DNA of 64,000 nucleotides from Gammaproteobacteria bacterium. Lineage in GTDB: Bacteria; Pseudomonadota; Gammaproteobacteria; JACKNK01. Below, one piece after another: positions 9,015 to 17,114 of the stretch. Numbering within the stretch: the stretch's first letter is position 1; every line of letters starts with the position of its first letter. Under the pieces are notes generated by a model. It made no database searches. It saw only the letters and a program-made list of their open reading frames with translations, and was not told the origin of the DNA. The stretch lies in NCBI GenBank assembly GCA_024234895.1, contig JACKNJ010000003.1, forward strand, positions 1 to 64,000, written 5' to 3'. The translations under genes were made by a program, and so were the position numbers.

Positions 9015-9030
9015 AGCAATTTAAATGCCA
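9015..9030 (-). promoter_or_regulatory. Candidate sigma-54 (-24/-12) promoter of the lipoprotein gene
   Basis: Read on the minus strand the sequence is TGGCAT-TTAAA-TTGCT, against the consensus TGGCAC-N5-TTGCW; only one base differs. It lies about 74 bases upstream of the lipoprotein start, just past the stop of the BASS gene. Confidence 0.5.
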
Positions 9031-9039
9031 TTCCTGCGT

Positions 9040-9948
9040 TTAGATGGTGTCGCGACTCCGCGCGGAATACGCCGCCAGCCAGGCGCCGGACACATTGTGC
9101 CAGATGCTGAAGATCGCGCCGGGCAATGCGGCCGCCGGCGTGAAGAATTTGCTGGCCAGCGCCACCGCGAGCCCGGAATTCTGCATGCCGACCTCGATGG
9201 CCAGCGTGCGCGCGGTGCGACCGTCCATGCCGAGCACGCGCGGGATCGCGTAGCCGGCGGCCAGTCCGAGCAGATTGTGCAGCGCGACCGCCGCAAACAG
9301 GGTCAGACCGACCTGCGGGAACTGGGCGCGATTCAGCGCGACGACGATGGCGATGATGATGACGATCGCCACCATCGATATCCACGGGAAGATCATGTGG
9401 ATGCGTTTAAGTCGGCGATGCCAGAAATGGTTCAACACGACGCCGGCGGTCACGGGCAGCAGCACGATCTCGGCGATGCTGAGCATCATCGCGGCAATGT
9501 CCACCGGCACCCGCGTGCCGATGTATAGCCAGGTGATCAAAGGTGTCAGCAACACTGCCAGCAGTGTCGTCACGGTTGTCAGTGTAATCGACAGCGCGAC
9601 ATCGCCACGCGCGAGATAACAGATCACGTTGGAAGCGGTGCCGCCCGGACTGGCGCCGACCAGGACCATGCCGGCCAGCCAGATCGGCGACAGTCCGAGG
9701 GCGTGAGACAGCAGCCACGCGAACAGCGGCATCAGGGCGAACTGCATCGTGACGCCAAGCGCGATCACGCGGGGGCGCTTCAGCACTTCCTTGAAATTGG
9801 CGGCGGTCAGCGTCATGCCCATGGCGAACATGACCAGTCCGAGCAGCGGCGCGATGCCGGGTTTGAGCGGGGTGAAGAGGTCTGGCGCGTGATAGGCGAG
9901 CAGGCTCGCCAGGATCGCCGCGAGCGGGAAGATCAGCGTCGGCGACAT
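9040..9948 (-). CDS. Bile acid:sodium symporter (BASS) family transporter
   Basis: The product has 302 residues and nine to ten hydrophobic segments, typical of inner-membrane BASS transporters that move organic anions with sodium. The family signature GASPGGTASNVICYLARGD appears near residues 97-116, followed by the SITLTTVTTLLA helix. It is the last gene of a tight minus-strand run, six bases after the Rieske gene. The substrate cannot be told from sequence; characterised members carry bile acids, pyruvate, pantoate or glucosinolates. Confidence 0.9.
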   Translation of the reverse strand: MSPTLIFPLAAILASLLAYHAPDLFTPLKPGIAPLLGLVMFAMGMTLTAANFKEVLKRPRVIALGVTMQFALMPLFAWLLSHALGLSPIWLAGMVLVGASPGGTASNVICYLARGDVALSITLTTVTTLLAVLLTPLITWLYIGTRVPVDIAAMMLSIAEIVLLPVTAGVVLNHFWHRRLKRIHMIFPWISMVAIVIIIAIVVALNRAQFPQVGLTLFAAVALHNLLGLAAGYAIPRVLGMDGRTARTLAIEVGMQNSGLAVALASKFFTPAAALPGAIFSIWHNVSGAWLAAYSARSRDTI

Positions 9949-9954
9949 CGCGCC

Positions 9955-10272
9955 TCAGTCCCCGAGGTGCAGCACGCCTTCGCGGATGTCGAGCGCGAGC
10001 GGGGTCAGCGCGCCGCCCGCGCAGGGGCCCTTCACGCAGAAGCCGTCATGCAGACGGAAGCGGGCGTCGTGGGTCGCACACTGGATGTGCGCCTTGTCCA
10101 GATCGAGAAACTGGTCGGGGACCCAATCCAGCGGTGAACCGGTGTGCGGGCAGCGGTTCAGGTAGGCGTGCGTGCCGCCGGCGTGGCGGACGACGAAGAT
10201 CTCGCGACCGTCTTCGAGCAGGTAGCCCTTGCTGCCGGGCATGGCGATGTCATCGAGCGGGCCGAGGATCAC
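9955..10272 (-). CDS. Rieske-type [2Fe-2S] ferredoxin-like protein
   Basis: The product has 105 residues with both halves of a Rieske cluster site: C41-P-H43 in CPHTGSPLDW and C65-A-T-H68 in CATHDARF. This supplies two Cys and two His ligands. There is no membrane anchor or signal peptide, so it resembles soluble Rieske ferredoxins or the small subunit of nitrite reductases and dioxygenases. No oxygenase partner lies in the window. Its start overlaps the dcd stop by four bases, showing translational coupling. Confidence 0.9.
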   Translation of the reverse strand: MILGPLDDIAMPGSKGYLLEDGREIFVVRHAGGTHAYLNRCPHTGSPLDWVPDQFLDLDKAHIQCATHDARFRLHDGFCVKGPCAGGALTPLALDIREGVLHLGD

Positions 10273-10853
10273 TCGCCCTTGTCCCGATCGATGCGGCTCG
10301 CGAGCGGCCCGTCCTGGTTGGCGTACTTGGCGCCCTTCTTGGCCGTGTACGGGCGACTGGTCGGGCTGGTCAGCAGTTCGAAACTCAGCGCGCAGATGCG
10401 CATGCCGGGGCGCAGCGCGAGCGGGAAGCGACCGGAGTTGTAGAACTCCAGGGTGATCTGTCCGTCCCAGCCCGGATCGATGGTGTGCGCGGTGATATGC
10501 ACCATCAGGCCGAGGCGGGCGAGGCTGGAGCGACCGTCCAGCCAGCCGACGATGGTGTTCGGCAGGCGGATGCGCTCGCGGGTCACTCCCAGGGCGAGTT
10601 CGCCGGGGTGCAGGTAGAAGGCGTCATCGTGCTTCACGGTGACGTCGCGCATCAGCTTCTCGGACATCGCGTACACGCTGTGCGAGGTGGCGAGGTCGAT
10701 GAACGGGTGCTGGCTGTGGTCGAAGACCCGGAAGTGTTCGGCCAGCGTCAGGTCGACCGAGAACGAACCGCGCTGTTCTTCCGTGGGTGCTGGGCTGATG
10801 CCGATCTCGCCGCGTGCGATGGCGCTTTCGATGTCTACGTCGGACAGTTTCAT
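10269..10853 (-). CDS. dcd: dCTP deaminase
   Basis: The product has 194 residues (193 in Escherichia coli). It deaminates dCTP to dUTP in the route to dTTP. Conserved segments are GSFSVDLTLAEHFRVF, the RSSLARLGL helix, the catalytic LEFYNSG region and the C-terminal PYTAKKGAKYANQ that closes over the nucleotide. The ATG at 10851-10853 gives the standard MKLSD N-terminus; it overlaps the stop of the sugar-kinase gene by four bases. The placement inside a run with a kinase, a Rieske protein and a transporter is unusual. Confidence 0.96.
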   Translation of the reverse strand: MKLSDVDIESAIARGEIGISPAPTEEQRGSFSVDLTLAEHFRVFDHSQHPFIDLATSHSVYAMSEKLMRDVTVKHDDAFYLHPGELALGVTRERIRLPNTIVGWLDGRSSLARLGLMVHITAHTIDPGWDGQITLEFYNSGRFPLALRPGMRICALSFELLTSPTSRPYTAKKGAKYANQDGPLASRIDRDKGE

Positions 10854-11725
10854 GGCGATGTTTCCGGGCCGGGGACGAGGCGGCCGAGACCGTGCTGACC
10901 GCATTTGCGGGCCGCGAGGGCGACCGCGTCGCGTAGCGCGAGCGGCAGCTCCAGTCCGGCCAGGAGGGCGGCGATTATACCCGCGTTGAAGGTGTCGCCC
11001 GCACCGACGCTGTCGACCACCTTTGCCAGGCGCGGCGCGTCCGCCCAGTGGTAATTGCCGTCACGCAACGCGGCGGCGCCGCGCTCTCCCCAGGCGCAGA
11101 CCAACTGGCGGTCGGGCAGGGTGGTGGCCTGCGTGGCGAGGAAGTCGTGCGGGTCTTCGCAACACACGGCGCGCGCGTACTGGCGTGAGAACAGCAGCAG
11201 GTTGGCGAGCGGGAACAGGTTCTCGATGTCCGGGCGCGGCTTCTCGATCTCCACCGAAATCGGCACGCGACCGTCGATGGCGCGCAGCAGGGACAGGCTT
11301 ACGTCGACGTTGCGCCCCTCGAAATGAATCCAGTCGTAGGCGCCGAAATCGAGTTCGCTGCATTGCTGGCAACGCAGTTCGGGCAGGTCGCGGTGGTGGA
11401 CGATGGTGCGCGAGCCGGTCGCGCGGCTCAGGGTGATGTACGAGGTGGGGGTCGCGGCACCGGCGATCACCGGGGCGTGGCGCAGGTCGATGCCCGCTGC
11501 CGCCATCTCGGCGCGGATGAAGCGGGCGCCGTCGTCGTCGGCAAAGCTGCCGAGGAAATCGCAGTCGTGACCGAACTGGCGCAGCACCATCGCGGTGTTG
11601 GCGGCGTTGCCGCCGCAGCGGCGATGCTGCCGGCGCACGCGGACTTCGTCGTCCTCGACCGGGTAACGCTCGACTTCGTTGACGATGTCGAGGGTGGCGA
11701 TGCCGACGATGAGGATGCGGGCCAT
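10850..11725 (-). CDS. PfkB-family carbohydrate kinase
   Basis: The product has 291 residues with both PfkB signatures: GGNAANTAMVLRQFG near residue 38 and DSVGAGDTFNAGIIAALL near residue 240, where the aspartate of GAGD is the catalytic base. Overall layout resembles ketohexokinase/ribokinase-type sugar kinases. The substrate is not predictable from sequence. It starts six bases after the phosphoesterase gene and overlaps dcd by four bases, so it is part of the same transcript. Confidence 0.92.
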   Translation of the reverse strand: MARILIVGIATLDIVNEVERYPVEDDEVRVRRQHRRCGGNAANTAMVLRQFGHDCDFLGSFADDDGARFIRAEMAAAGIDLRHAPVIAGAATPTSYITLSRATGSRTIVHHRDLPELRCQQCSELDFGAYDWIHFEGRNVDVSLSLLRAIDGRVPISVEIEKPRPDIENLFPLANLLLFSRQYARAVCCEDPHDFLATQATTLPDRQLVCAWGERGAAALRDGNYHWADAPRLAKVVDSVGAGDTFNAGIIAALLAGLELPLALRDAVALAARKCGQHGLGRLVPGPETSP

Positions 11726-11731
11726 CTGAGC

Positions 11732-12298
11732 TCAGCGCGGGATACGGTTATGGACGCGGCGGCTGGCGCGACCGTCGCGTTGCAGCGGGAAGCGGTGTTC
11801 CTCGACCTGCCAGGCACCCTCGCCGGTATACAGGACCAGACAGGACGGGCCGCCGAAGGTGCGTTCCCGACCGGCCGCGCCGGGGTTCAGCACCCAGGGC
11901 TCCTCGTCCAGATCGCAGACCATGTGATGGGAATGTCCATACACGATCGCGCGTGCGCCTTCGTAGCGTTGGCGCAGGCGGGTGTGGCGGTTCCTGACCG
12001 GGCCGGCGCGGTGGCCGTGTTCGACCATGATGCGTCCGCCCGGAGCGTCGATCTCCAGGGTCTGCGGCAGGGAGTCGAGGATGGATTCATCGCCGCCCCA
12101 ACGTTTCGGGATGTCGTTGTTGCCCTTGACCGCGCGCACCACTCCCCCCCGTGGATGCAGCGCGGCGAGGATGCCGACGCCGCCGATGTCGCCGGTGTGC
12201 ACGACCCAGTCGCAACGGCTCACGATCGCCGCGATGCGCGGATCGATCAGCCCGTGGGTGTCGCCGAGGATGGCGATCGTGTGACGGTCGGTGGACAT
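11732..12298 (-). CDS. YfcE/MJ0936-type metallophosphoesterase
   Basis: The product has 188 residues with the full set of calcineurin-like metal motifs in order: ILGDTHG, VVHTGDIG, KGNND, VEHGH and GHSHH. These bind two metal ions in a cytoplasmic phosphodiesterase. Family members act on phosphodiester substrates in vitro, but the physiological substrate is usually unknown. The ATG at 12296-12298 starts directly before the first beta strand; longer in-frame readings upstream are not needed. First gene of the tight run towards the BASS transporter. Confidence 0.9.
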   Translation of the reverse strand: MSTDRHTIAILGDTHGLIDPRIAAIVSRCDWVVHTGDIGGVGILAALHPRGGVVRAVKGNNDIPKRWGGDESILDSLPQTLEIDAPGGRIMVEHGHRAGPVRNRHTRLRQRYEGARAIVYGHSHHMVCDLDEEPWVLNPGAAGRERTFGGPSCLVLYTGEGAWQVEEHRFPLQRDGRASRRVHNRIPR

Positions 12299-12407
12299 GG
12301 ACGTGGCGGCGGTTCGCGGGTGGCTGGCGAACGCCACCGTAGCCCGCTTGGTCCCGCCGCGCCACCGGCGGGGATGTGGGATTCGGCAGGCTTGCCGGCG
12401 CCGGTTC

Positions 12408-12962
12408 TCAGCCGATGGTGTCTTCGCGGTGTTCCGGGTCGTCGTCGCGGGGTCGGCGCGCGGCCCCCGGGGCGAAGCGCGGGTCCTCGCCACCGCCCGC
12501 GCGCAGTCGCCGGGTGACCTCGGCTTGCCGGAGCAGGGCGGTGAGGGTCATCGGCGCTGCCGGCTGAGGACTCAGCACCAGCCAGCGCAGGGTGTCATGG
12601 CGGTTGAGCACGGTGAGGTAGTCCCGCGCGCCGAGCCGTTCGGCGGCAAGGGCGAATCCGCGGTCGAGGTGCTCGATGGCGCCTCGCAGGCGCACGGCAA
12701 TCAGCAACTGGCCATAAACGAGTTCGAGCAGCGCGCGCGAGTCGTCATCGCTGGCGTGGCGGATGGCGTCGACGAAGCCGGGTTGATAGCCGGGCGCGCT
12801 CCAGAATCGCATGATCAGCGCGGTGAGTTGATCGGGTTGCGCGCCTTGCCGGTCGCGGCGCAAGGCAATGGCCGCGTCAACGGGCACGGGGTTCGCGTGC
12901 CAGCCGGCGAGGAGTTTGCCGATGGGGTCCGTGAGGGGAGGGCGGGCTGGCGTGTCGGTCAT
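12408..12962 (-). CDS. Hypothetical protein, all-helical
   Basis: The product has 184 residues, no signal peptide and no membrane segment. Residues 30-145 look helical (for example DDDSRALLELVYGQLLIAV). The last 40 residues are Arg/Asp/Gly-rich and probably disordered. No family is recognised. It lies 109 bases upstream of the phosphoesterase gene on the same strand and may lead that transcript. Confidence 0.6.
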   Translation of the reverse strand: MTDTPARPPLTDPIGKLLAGWHANPVPVDAAIALRRDRQGAQPDQLTALIMRFWSAPGYQPGFVDAIRHASDDDSRALLELVYGQLLIAVRLRGAIEHLDRGFALAAERLGARDYLTVLNRHDTLRWLVLSPQPAAPMTLTALLRQAEVTRRLRAGGGEDPRFAPGAARRPRDDDPEHREDTIG

Positions 12963-13068
12963 GGTGCGGACAACCGCGTGGCGTATCGGTTGGCCATATC
13001 GTCGGACCGCGCCCGCGGGCGGCGCAAGTCGGGACCGGGCGGGGCCTGCCCGCTAACTTGCCGGGTCC

Positions 13069-13103
13069 AAAAGAAAAGGGCGATACGGTTGCCCGTATCG
13101 CCC
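13069..13103 (-). terminator. Rho-independent terminator
   Basis: An 11-bp perfect stem (GGGCGATACGG at 13078-13088 with 13093-13103) and 4-base loop are followed on the minus strand by TTTTCTTTT. It terminates the PEP-CTERM-like gene at 13130-14008. Confidence 0.85.
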
Positions 13104-13129
13104 CAAATCAACGTCTTGAAGCGTTGCTG

Positions 13130-14008
13130 TCAGACGTCGTCGGAGCCGCTCTCCACGGAATCGGTGTCGCTGGTTTTGCGCGCCAGCATGCGGCGGCGCT
13201 GCAGGGTCCAGCCGGCCAGGACGCCGCCGAACAGCAGGCCGGTGCCCGGAATCGGCACTTCGCCGCCGCCGCCCGGGGTGCCCGGCAGGGTGGAAGCCAG
13301 GTGGATCTCGTCGTTGCCGCAGCCCATGGTCCAGTGGACCGTGAAGCTCTGGCCGGCATAGAGGGCGAAATCGGCCAGCGCGACCTTGCCTTCGATGACG
13401 TAGTGGTCGTCGTCGTCGTAATTCGTGTAACGACCGATATCACGGATATTGTTGCCGTAGACCAGTTCGTTGCCGTCGCCGGTGTCGGAGATCACGGTGC
13501 CGCTCAGGATTTCGGTCACGCCCGCCTGGGCGTAGGGGTTGCCGATGGCCCAGTTGCTGACCGCGACCAGATCGCCCTTGTCGAAGCCGTTGTTGCCGCG
13601 GGTTTCGACGCCGAATTCCCAGCTGCCGTCGCTGCCGAAGTCGAACGCGATGTCGCCCGCCGGGTACTGGCTCTGCCATTCGGAGCGCCCGGTGACCACC
13701 ATGAAGTACATGTAGGTGGAGTCGTAATCCAGGTAGATGGCTTCCGCGTCGAAGGGCTGGTCGCCGTAACCCAGGTTGCCGAGCTGTGTGAAGTTGTGGA
13801 CGTAACCGCCGGACAACGCGTCGTTGGCCTGGTCGGACACGGCGTATTCGACGCCGCTGTTCGGGGTCCAGTCGCTGTCCTGACCGGTGTGGTTCAGGCC
13901 CCAATCGTGGATGTCGCCGTCGATGGTGTAGGCGGAGGCGACGTTCGCGACCGCGAACAGGGCGGCGGCGATGAGGGTTCGGCGATGAATGCTGTTGGCG
14001 ATAGTCAT
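13130..14008 (-). CDS. Secreted PEP-CTERM-like protein, paralog A
   Basis: The product has 292 residues and a signal peptide (1-26, ending ASA). The mature part begins YTIDGDIHDWG and contains many Asp/Gly/Tyr motifs such as AEAIYLDYDSTYMYF and DIAFDFGSDGSWEFG. It looks like a beta-sandwich related in pattern to CBM9-type or calcium-binding surface domains; that is inference. Near the C-terminus is VPIPGTGLLFGG, a hydrophobic helix and RRR, which fits a variant exosortase sorting signal. Unusually, about 20 acidic residues follow the arginines. It is a close paralog of the next gene upstream. A sigma-54-like promoter lies at 14067-14082. Confidence 0.85.
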   Translation of the reverse strand: MTIANSIHRRTLIAAALFAVANVASAYTIDGDIHDWGLNHTGQDSDWTPNSGVEYAVSDQANDALSGGYVHNFTQLGNLGYGDQPFDAEAIYLDYDSTYMYFMVVTGRSEWQSQYPAGDIAFDFGSDGSWEFGVETRGNNGFDKGDLVAVSNWAIGNPYAQAGVTEILSGTVISDTGDGNELVYGNNIRDIGRYTNYDDDDHYVIEGKVALADFALYAGQSFTVHWTMGCGNDEIHLASTLPGTPGGGGEVPIPGTGLLFGGVLAGWTLQRRRMLARKTSDTDSVESGSDDV

Positions 14009-14066
14009 GATGTTTGGCCTTGTGCGTCAGGAAGCCCGCTTAAGGAAACGTGCTGACAAGAGATAA

Positions 14067-14082
14067 AGCACATCTCGTGCCA
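14067..14082 (-). promoter_or_regulatory. Candidate sigma-54 promoter of PEP-CTERM paralog A
   Basis: The minus strand reads TGGCAC-GAGAT-GTGCT, one base from the consensus TGGCAC-N5-TTGCW, with the invariant GG and GC correctly spaced. It lies about 60 bases upstream of the start codon. Known PEP-CTERM systems in several proteobacteria are controlled by RpoN with PrsK/PrsR, so the pairing is plausible. Confidence 0.5.
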
Positions 14083-14457
14083 GAAAACTATCGCATTGCC
14101 GTAGTTGGCGATGGTGTGTGCGGTCAGGCTTGCTCGGGATGGTGTTCGATGAAGTGCAAAAAAACGTAAAAACCCATACATGATCGCGTTTTCGGGCGCG
14201 GCGGGCATGGTTGGGCCTGCCGCATTGGATGGTCGTGCGGGGGTGCGATCAGGCCGCTGTATCCCTGTCGACTGAGCGTCGCGGAATGTCGTCAGGGGGC
14301 ATTACCGGTCATGTCACCGACAATGGTGACGCTGAATGTCAGTCGGTCGGCCCCCGACCGGGGATGTGCAGAACGGCAATCGGCCGCGATGAGCGGCCGA
14401 TGCGGATGGGGTGGTGGATTCTCGGGCCGGCTGCGGAGCCGGTTGCTTGCTCGTCGC
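14083..14457. other. Intergenic region between the two paralogs
   Basis: No gene is evident. It holds the palindrome GTCACC-N6-GGTGAC (14313-14330), about 240 bases upstream of the sigma-54-like promoter and a possible activator site. It also holds a perfect hairpin TCGGCCGC-N5-GCGGCCGA (14380-14400), which could end transcription of paralog B although it lacks a T run. Confidence 0.4.
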
Positions 14458-15354
14458 TCAGGCCGGTACCCGGGCCTCGTCACTTGTGCCGTTCACGGTC
14501 ATCCGCTGGCGGCGACGCTGGAGAGTCCAACCGATCAGGGCGCCACCGAACAGCAGGCCGGTGCCGGGGACCGGAACCTCGTTGCCGCCGCAGTTACCGC
14601 CTTGGCAGCCACCACCGCCGGTCGGCAGGGTGGAGCTGAGGTGGATCTCGTCGTTGCCGCAGCCCATGGTCCAGTGGATGGTGAAGTCCTGACCCGCGTA
14701 CAGACTGAAGTCGGCGAGCGCGATCCGACCCTCGAGCACGTAGTGGTTGTCGTCGCCGCTTCCGTAGGTCGGGTAGGTATAGCGACCGATGTCCTCGATC
14801 TTGCTGCCGTACGCGAAGTCCGCGGAACTGCCGCCGACCACCGTGCCGCTCAGGATCTCGGTCACGCCGGCCGCGGGAATCGGGTTGCCGAGCGCCCAGC
14901 TGCTGACCGCGACCAGATCGCCCTTGTCGAAACCGTTGTTGCCACGGGTTTCCACGCCGAACTCCCAGCTGCCGTCGCTGCCGAAGTCGAACGCGATGTC
15001 GCCGGCGGGATACTGAGTGGCGGTGGACGGACGACCGGTGACCACGGCGTAGTAGAGGTAGGTCGAGTCGTAGTCGAGGTAAATCGCTTCGGCGTCGTAT
15101 TCCTGACCGCCGCTGCCGAGACCGCCAAGCGCGGTGAAGTTGTAGACGTAGCCGCCGGACAGCGAATCGTTGACCTGGTCGGAAACGGCGTATTGCTGAT
15201 TGCCGTTCGGGGTCCAGTCGCTGTCGTTACCGGTGCCGTAAACGCCCCAGTCGGAGATCTGACCGTCGATGGTGTAAGCAGCGGCGCCACTGGCAAAGCC
15301 AACCAGGCCGGCCACCATGACGGAGGCCAGGGAATATTTCAGGATGGTGCGCAT
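14458..15354 (-). CDS. Secreted PEP-CTERM-like protein, paralog B
   Basis: The product has 298 residues from the ATG at 15352-15354, chosen because it starts a normal signal peptide (MRTILKYSLASVMVAGLVG, cleavage near AAA). The mature part begins YTIDGQISDWG and is collinear with paralog A throughout, including ETRGNNGFDKGDLVAVS and FTIHWTMGCGNDEIHLSSTL. The C-terminus carries VPVPGTGLLFGG, a helix and RRRQR, again with an extra polar tail. Tandem duplication is the simplest explanation. No exosortase gene is present in the window. Function is unknown; export and surface attachment or secretion are likely. Confidence 0.85.
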   Translation of the reverse strand: MRTILKYSLASVMVAGLVGFASGAAAYTIDGQISDWGVYGTGNDSDWTPNGNQQYAVSDQVNDSLSGGYVYNFTALGGLGSGGQEYDAEAIYLDYDSTYLYYAVVTGRPSTATQYPAGDIAFDFGSDGSWEFGVETRGNNGFDKGDLVAVSSWALGNPIPAAGVTEILSGTVVGGSSADFAYGSKIEDIGRYTYPTYGSGDDNHYVLEGRIALADFSLYAGQDFTIHWTMGCGNDEIHLSSTLPTGGGGCQGGNCGGNEVPVPGTGLLFGGALIGWTLQRRRQRMTVNGTSDEARVPA

Positions 15355-15788
15355 CGTCGTGTGCTCTCGAAGGGTGTTCGTAACTGCTACCAACGCCAAG
15401 GATAACGTTTTCGATAAGCCGGGCATAGGTCGTTATCTGATCGTCGGCTGCCGACGCGGGCTATCGCCAACGGCACCAAGCGGTTTATCGGGGCTGGATG
15501 TCCCTGGATGGTCCTGCCCGGTCGCACAGGCGGGCGTTCGTTGTCTGCCGGGGGCAACGACAGATGCGCCAACGGTGATGGACGCTCGTAAGGTGGGGCG
15601 CGGACGGTGCCGGATGTCTCTCGCTCAAGGCGGAATCAAGCCGGAATTCGGGAGCGCGGGGAGCAGCCGGGTGTCGCGCTATCGACGATGTGCTCTGCTA
15701 CGCTTGGGCGACGCGCGGTGAGCGCACTGATTTGCTGTCCGATTCCCGGCTCCGATTCGACTTCTTGATCCCCCACGGCACGACGAAC
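15355..15788. other. Divergent intergenic region
   Basis: This lies between PEP-CTERM paralog B and the GAF sensor gene. It contains a 7-bp inverted repeat GATAACG (15401-15407) / CGTTATC (15431-15437). I see no gene, RNA or convincing promoter. Confidence 0.4.
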
Positions 15789-17072
15789 ATGTCCAAACCA
15801 GCATATGGCTTCGGTGGCAAGACCGTCGCCGGCATGACCATGCTGTTTCTGCTGGCCGTGTGTCTGGTGGGCTATCTCGCGTACGCGCAACTGCGTACCG
15901 AGCGGAATCTCGAGATCCTGCATCAGATCGATTCGCTGAGTGACGCGGCCCGGGGCATCCAGCGGCGCATAGATGACCTCGCACACCCGATCACCTGGGG
16001 GGGCGCCGCCGAGATCGCGGAGATTCGCCGTCGTCATGGCGATCTGGTGCGTGATCTGGACGATTTCTCCGCGGCACTCGCTAACCTGCGCGCCACTTAC
16101 CAGGGCGGCATGGCCGCACCCGTCCTGAAGTTTCTCGATGTCAAGGGGAGTGAGCAGGAGCTTGGCGTGATGATCGATGACATCGGTCGCCGCTTCGATC
16201 TGGTCAGCGCCGGGGTGGAGGCGCGCATTCAGGATCGCCAGTCCGTCGCCAATCTGGGTCTGGTGGCCAGCTATCTGCGCAATGACGAGCGGCTTCTGTT
16301 CGCGCAGTTGAAGGCGCTGGCGACGCGGTTCCGCAGCGCGATCACGTCGCAGCAGAAATTCCTGCACGTGTTCACGCTGCTCTCGCCGATCATTCTGGTG
16401 CTGCTCGCGATCGTCGCGTTGTTCTGGTTCCAGGCCGGTGTCATGCGGCGTATCCATGAGACGGTCGCCCAGTGCCGGGAAGTGGCCCTGGGGCGGAGCG
16501 GATATCAGGCAGAGGTGGAGCGTGATGACGAACTCGGCGATCTGTTGTCGGCGGTCAATTCCCTGTCTGCGCGCAGCCATCTGATCATGACCGTGCTCGA
16601 CGAGATGCGGCGCACCGACGACATGCGCGACGCCTTGCGGCTGGTCTGGCAGGAATCGAACAAATACCTGAGCATCGACTGGATGGGATTGGTCGAGGTT
16701 CGTGAGAAGGCAGTGTGCAACGTGCCCCACGCGATGCCACCGATCGTGTATGAACCACTGCGTCGCGGGACGTTCCAGTGCGAGGAATCGGGCCTGCGCG
16801 AGATCCTCAAGCGCGGCGAGCCGCTGATGGTCAACGACCTGCAACGATTTGCCGCGCAGGCCGCCAACACCAGCCGCGATCGTTTCATGCGGGTGATGGC
16901 GGAGCGAACCGACCTGCGTTCGATGATCGCCGCGCCGATGCGCGCCGACGATGGCTGGCGCGCGGTGATGGTGTTTGCCAGCAAGGAGGAGAATCACTTC
17001 GACGAGGAGGATTCGGCGCTGATGGCCAACCTCGCCCAGGTCATGGCGAACGGTCTGGCCAAGTCGCTGTGA
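15789..17072 (+). CDS. Membrane sensor protein with HAMP-like and GAF domains
   Basis: The product has 427 residues. Two transmembrane helices (about 12-32 and 190-214) flank a periplasmic helical sensor region. A HAMP-like linker follows (about 215-270), then a GAF domain to the C-terminus. There is no kinase, GGDEF or chemoreceptor output domain, so it may signal through a partner or be a degenerate sensor. The ATG at 15789 gives the standard short cytoplasmic N-terminus MSKPAYGFGGK; an upstream in-frame ATG adds 33 unlikely residues. It ends 42 bases before mtnB on the same strand. Confidence 0.8.
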   Translation: MSKPAYGFGGKTVAGMTMLFLLAVCLVGYLAYAQLRTERNLEILHQIDSLSDAARGIQRRIDDLAHPITWGGAAEIAEIRRRHGDLVRDLDDFSAALANLRATYQGGMAAPVLKFLDVKGSEQELGVMIDDIGRRFDLVSAGVEARIQDRQSVANLGLVASYLRNDERLLFAQLKALATRFRSAITSQQKFLHVFTLLSPIILVLLAIVALFWFQAGVMRRIHETVAQCREVALGRSGYQAEVERDDELGDLLSAVNSLSARSHLIMTVLDEMRRTDDMRDALRLVWQESNKYLSIDWMGLVEVREKAVCNVPHAMPPIVYEPLRRGTFQCEESGLREILKRGEPLMVNDLQRFAAQAANTSRDRFMRVMAERTDLRSMIAAPMRADDGWRAVMVFASKEENHFDEEDSALMANLAQVMANGLAKSL

Positions 17073-17114
17073 TGCCTGCGTCGTTCCGAGGTGCGTGAAG
17101 ACTGATGCCGATCC

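Noticed and set aside
15570..15610. A GG-N10-GC arrangement upstream of PEP-CTERM paralog B as a sigma-54 promoter
   Set aside because: It matches only the minimal GG/GC pattern in very G+C-rich sequence and lies about 250 bases from the start codon.
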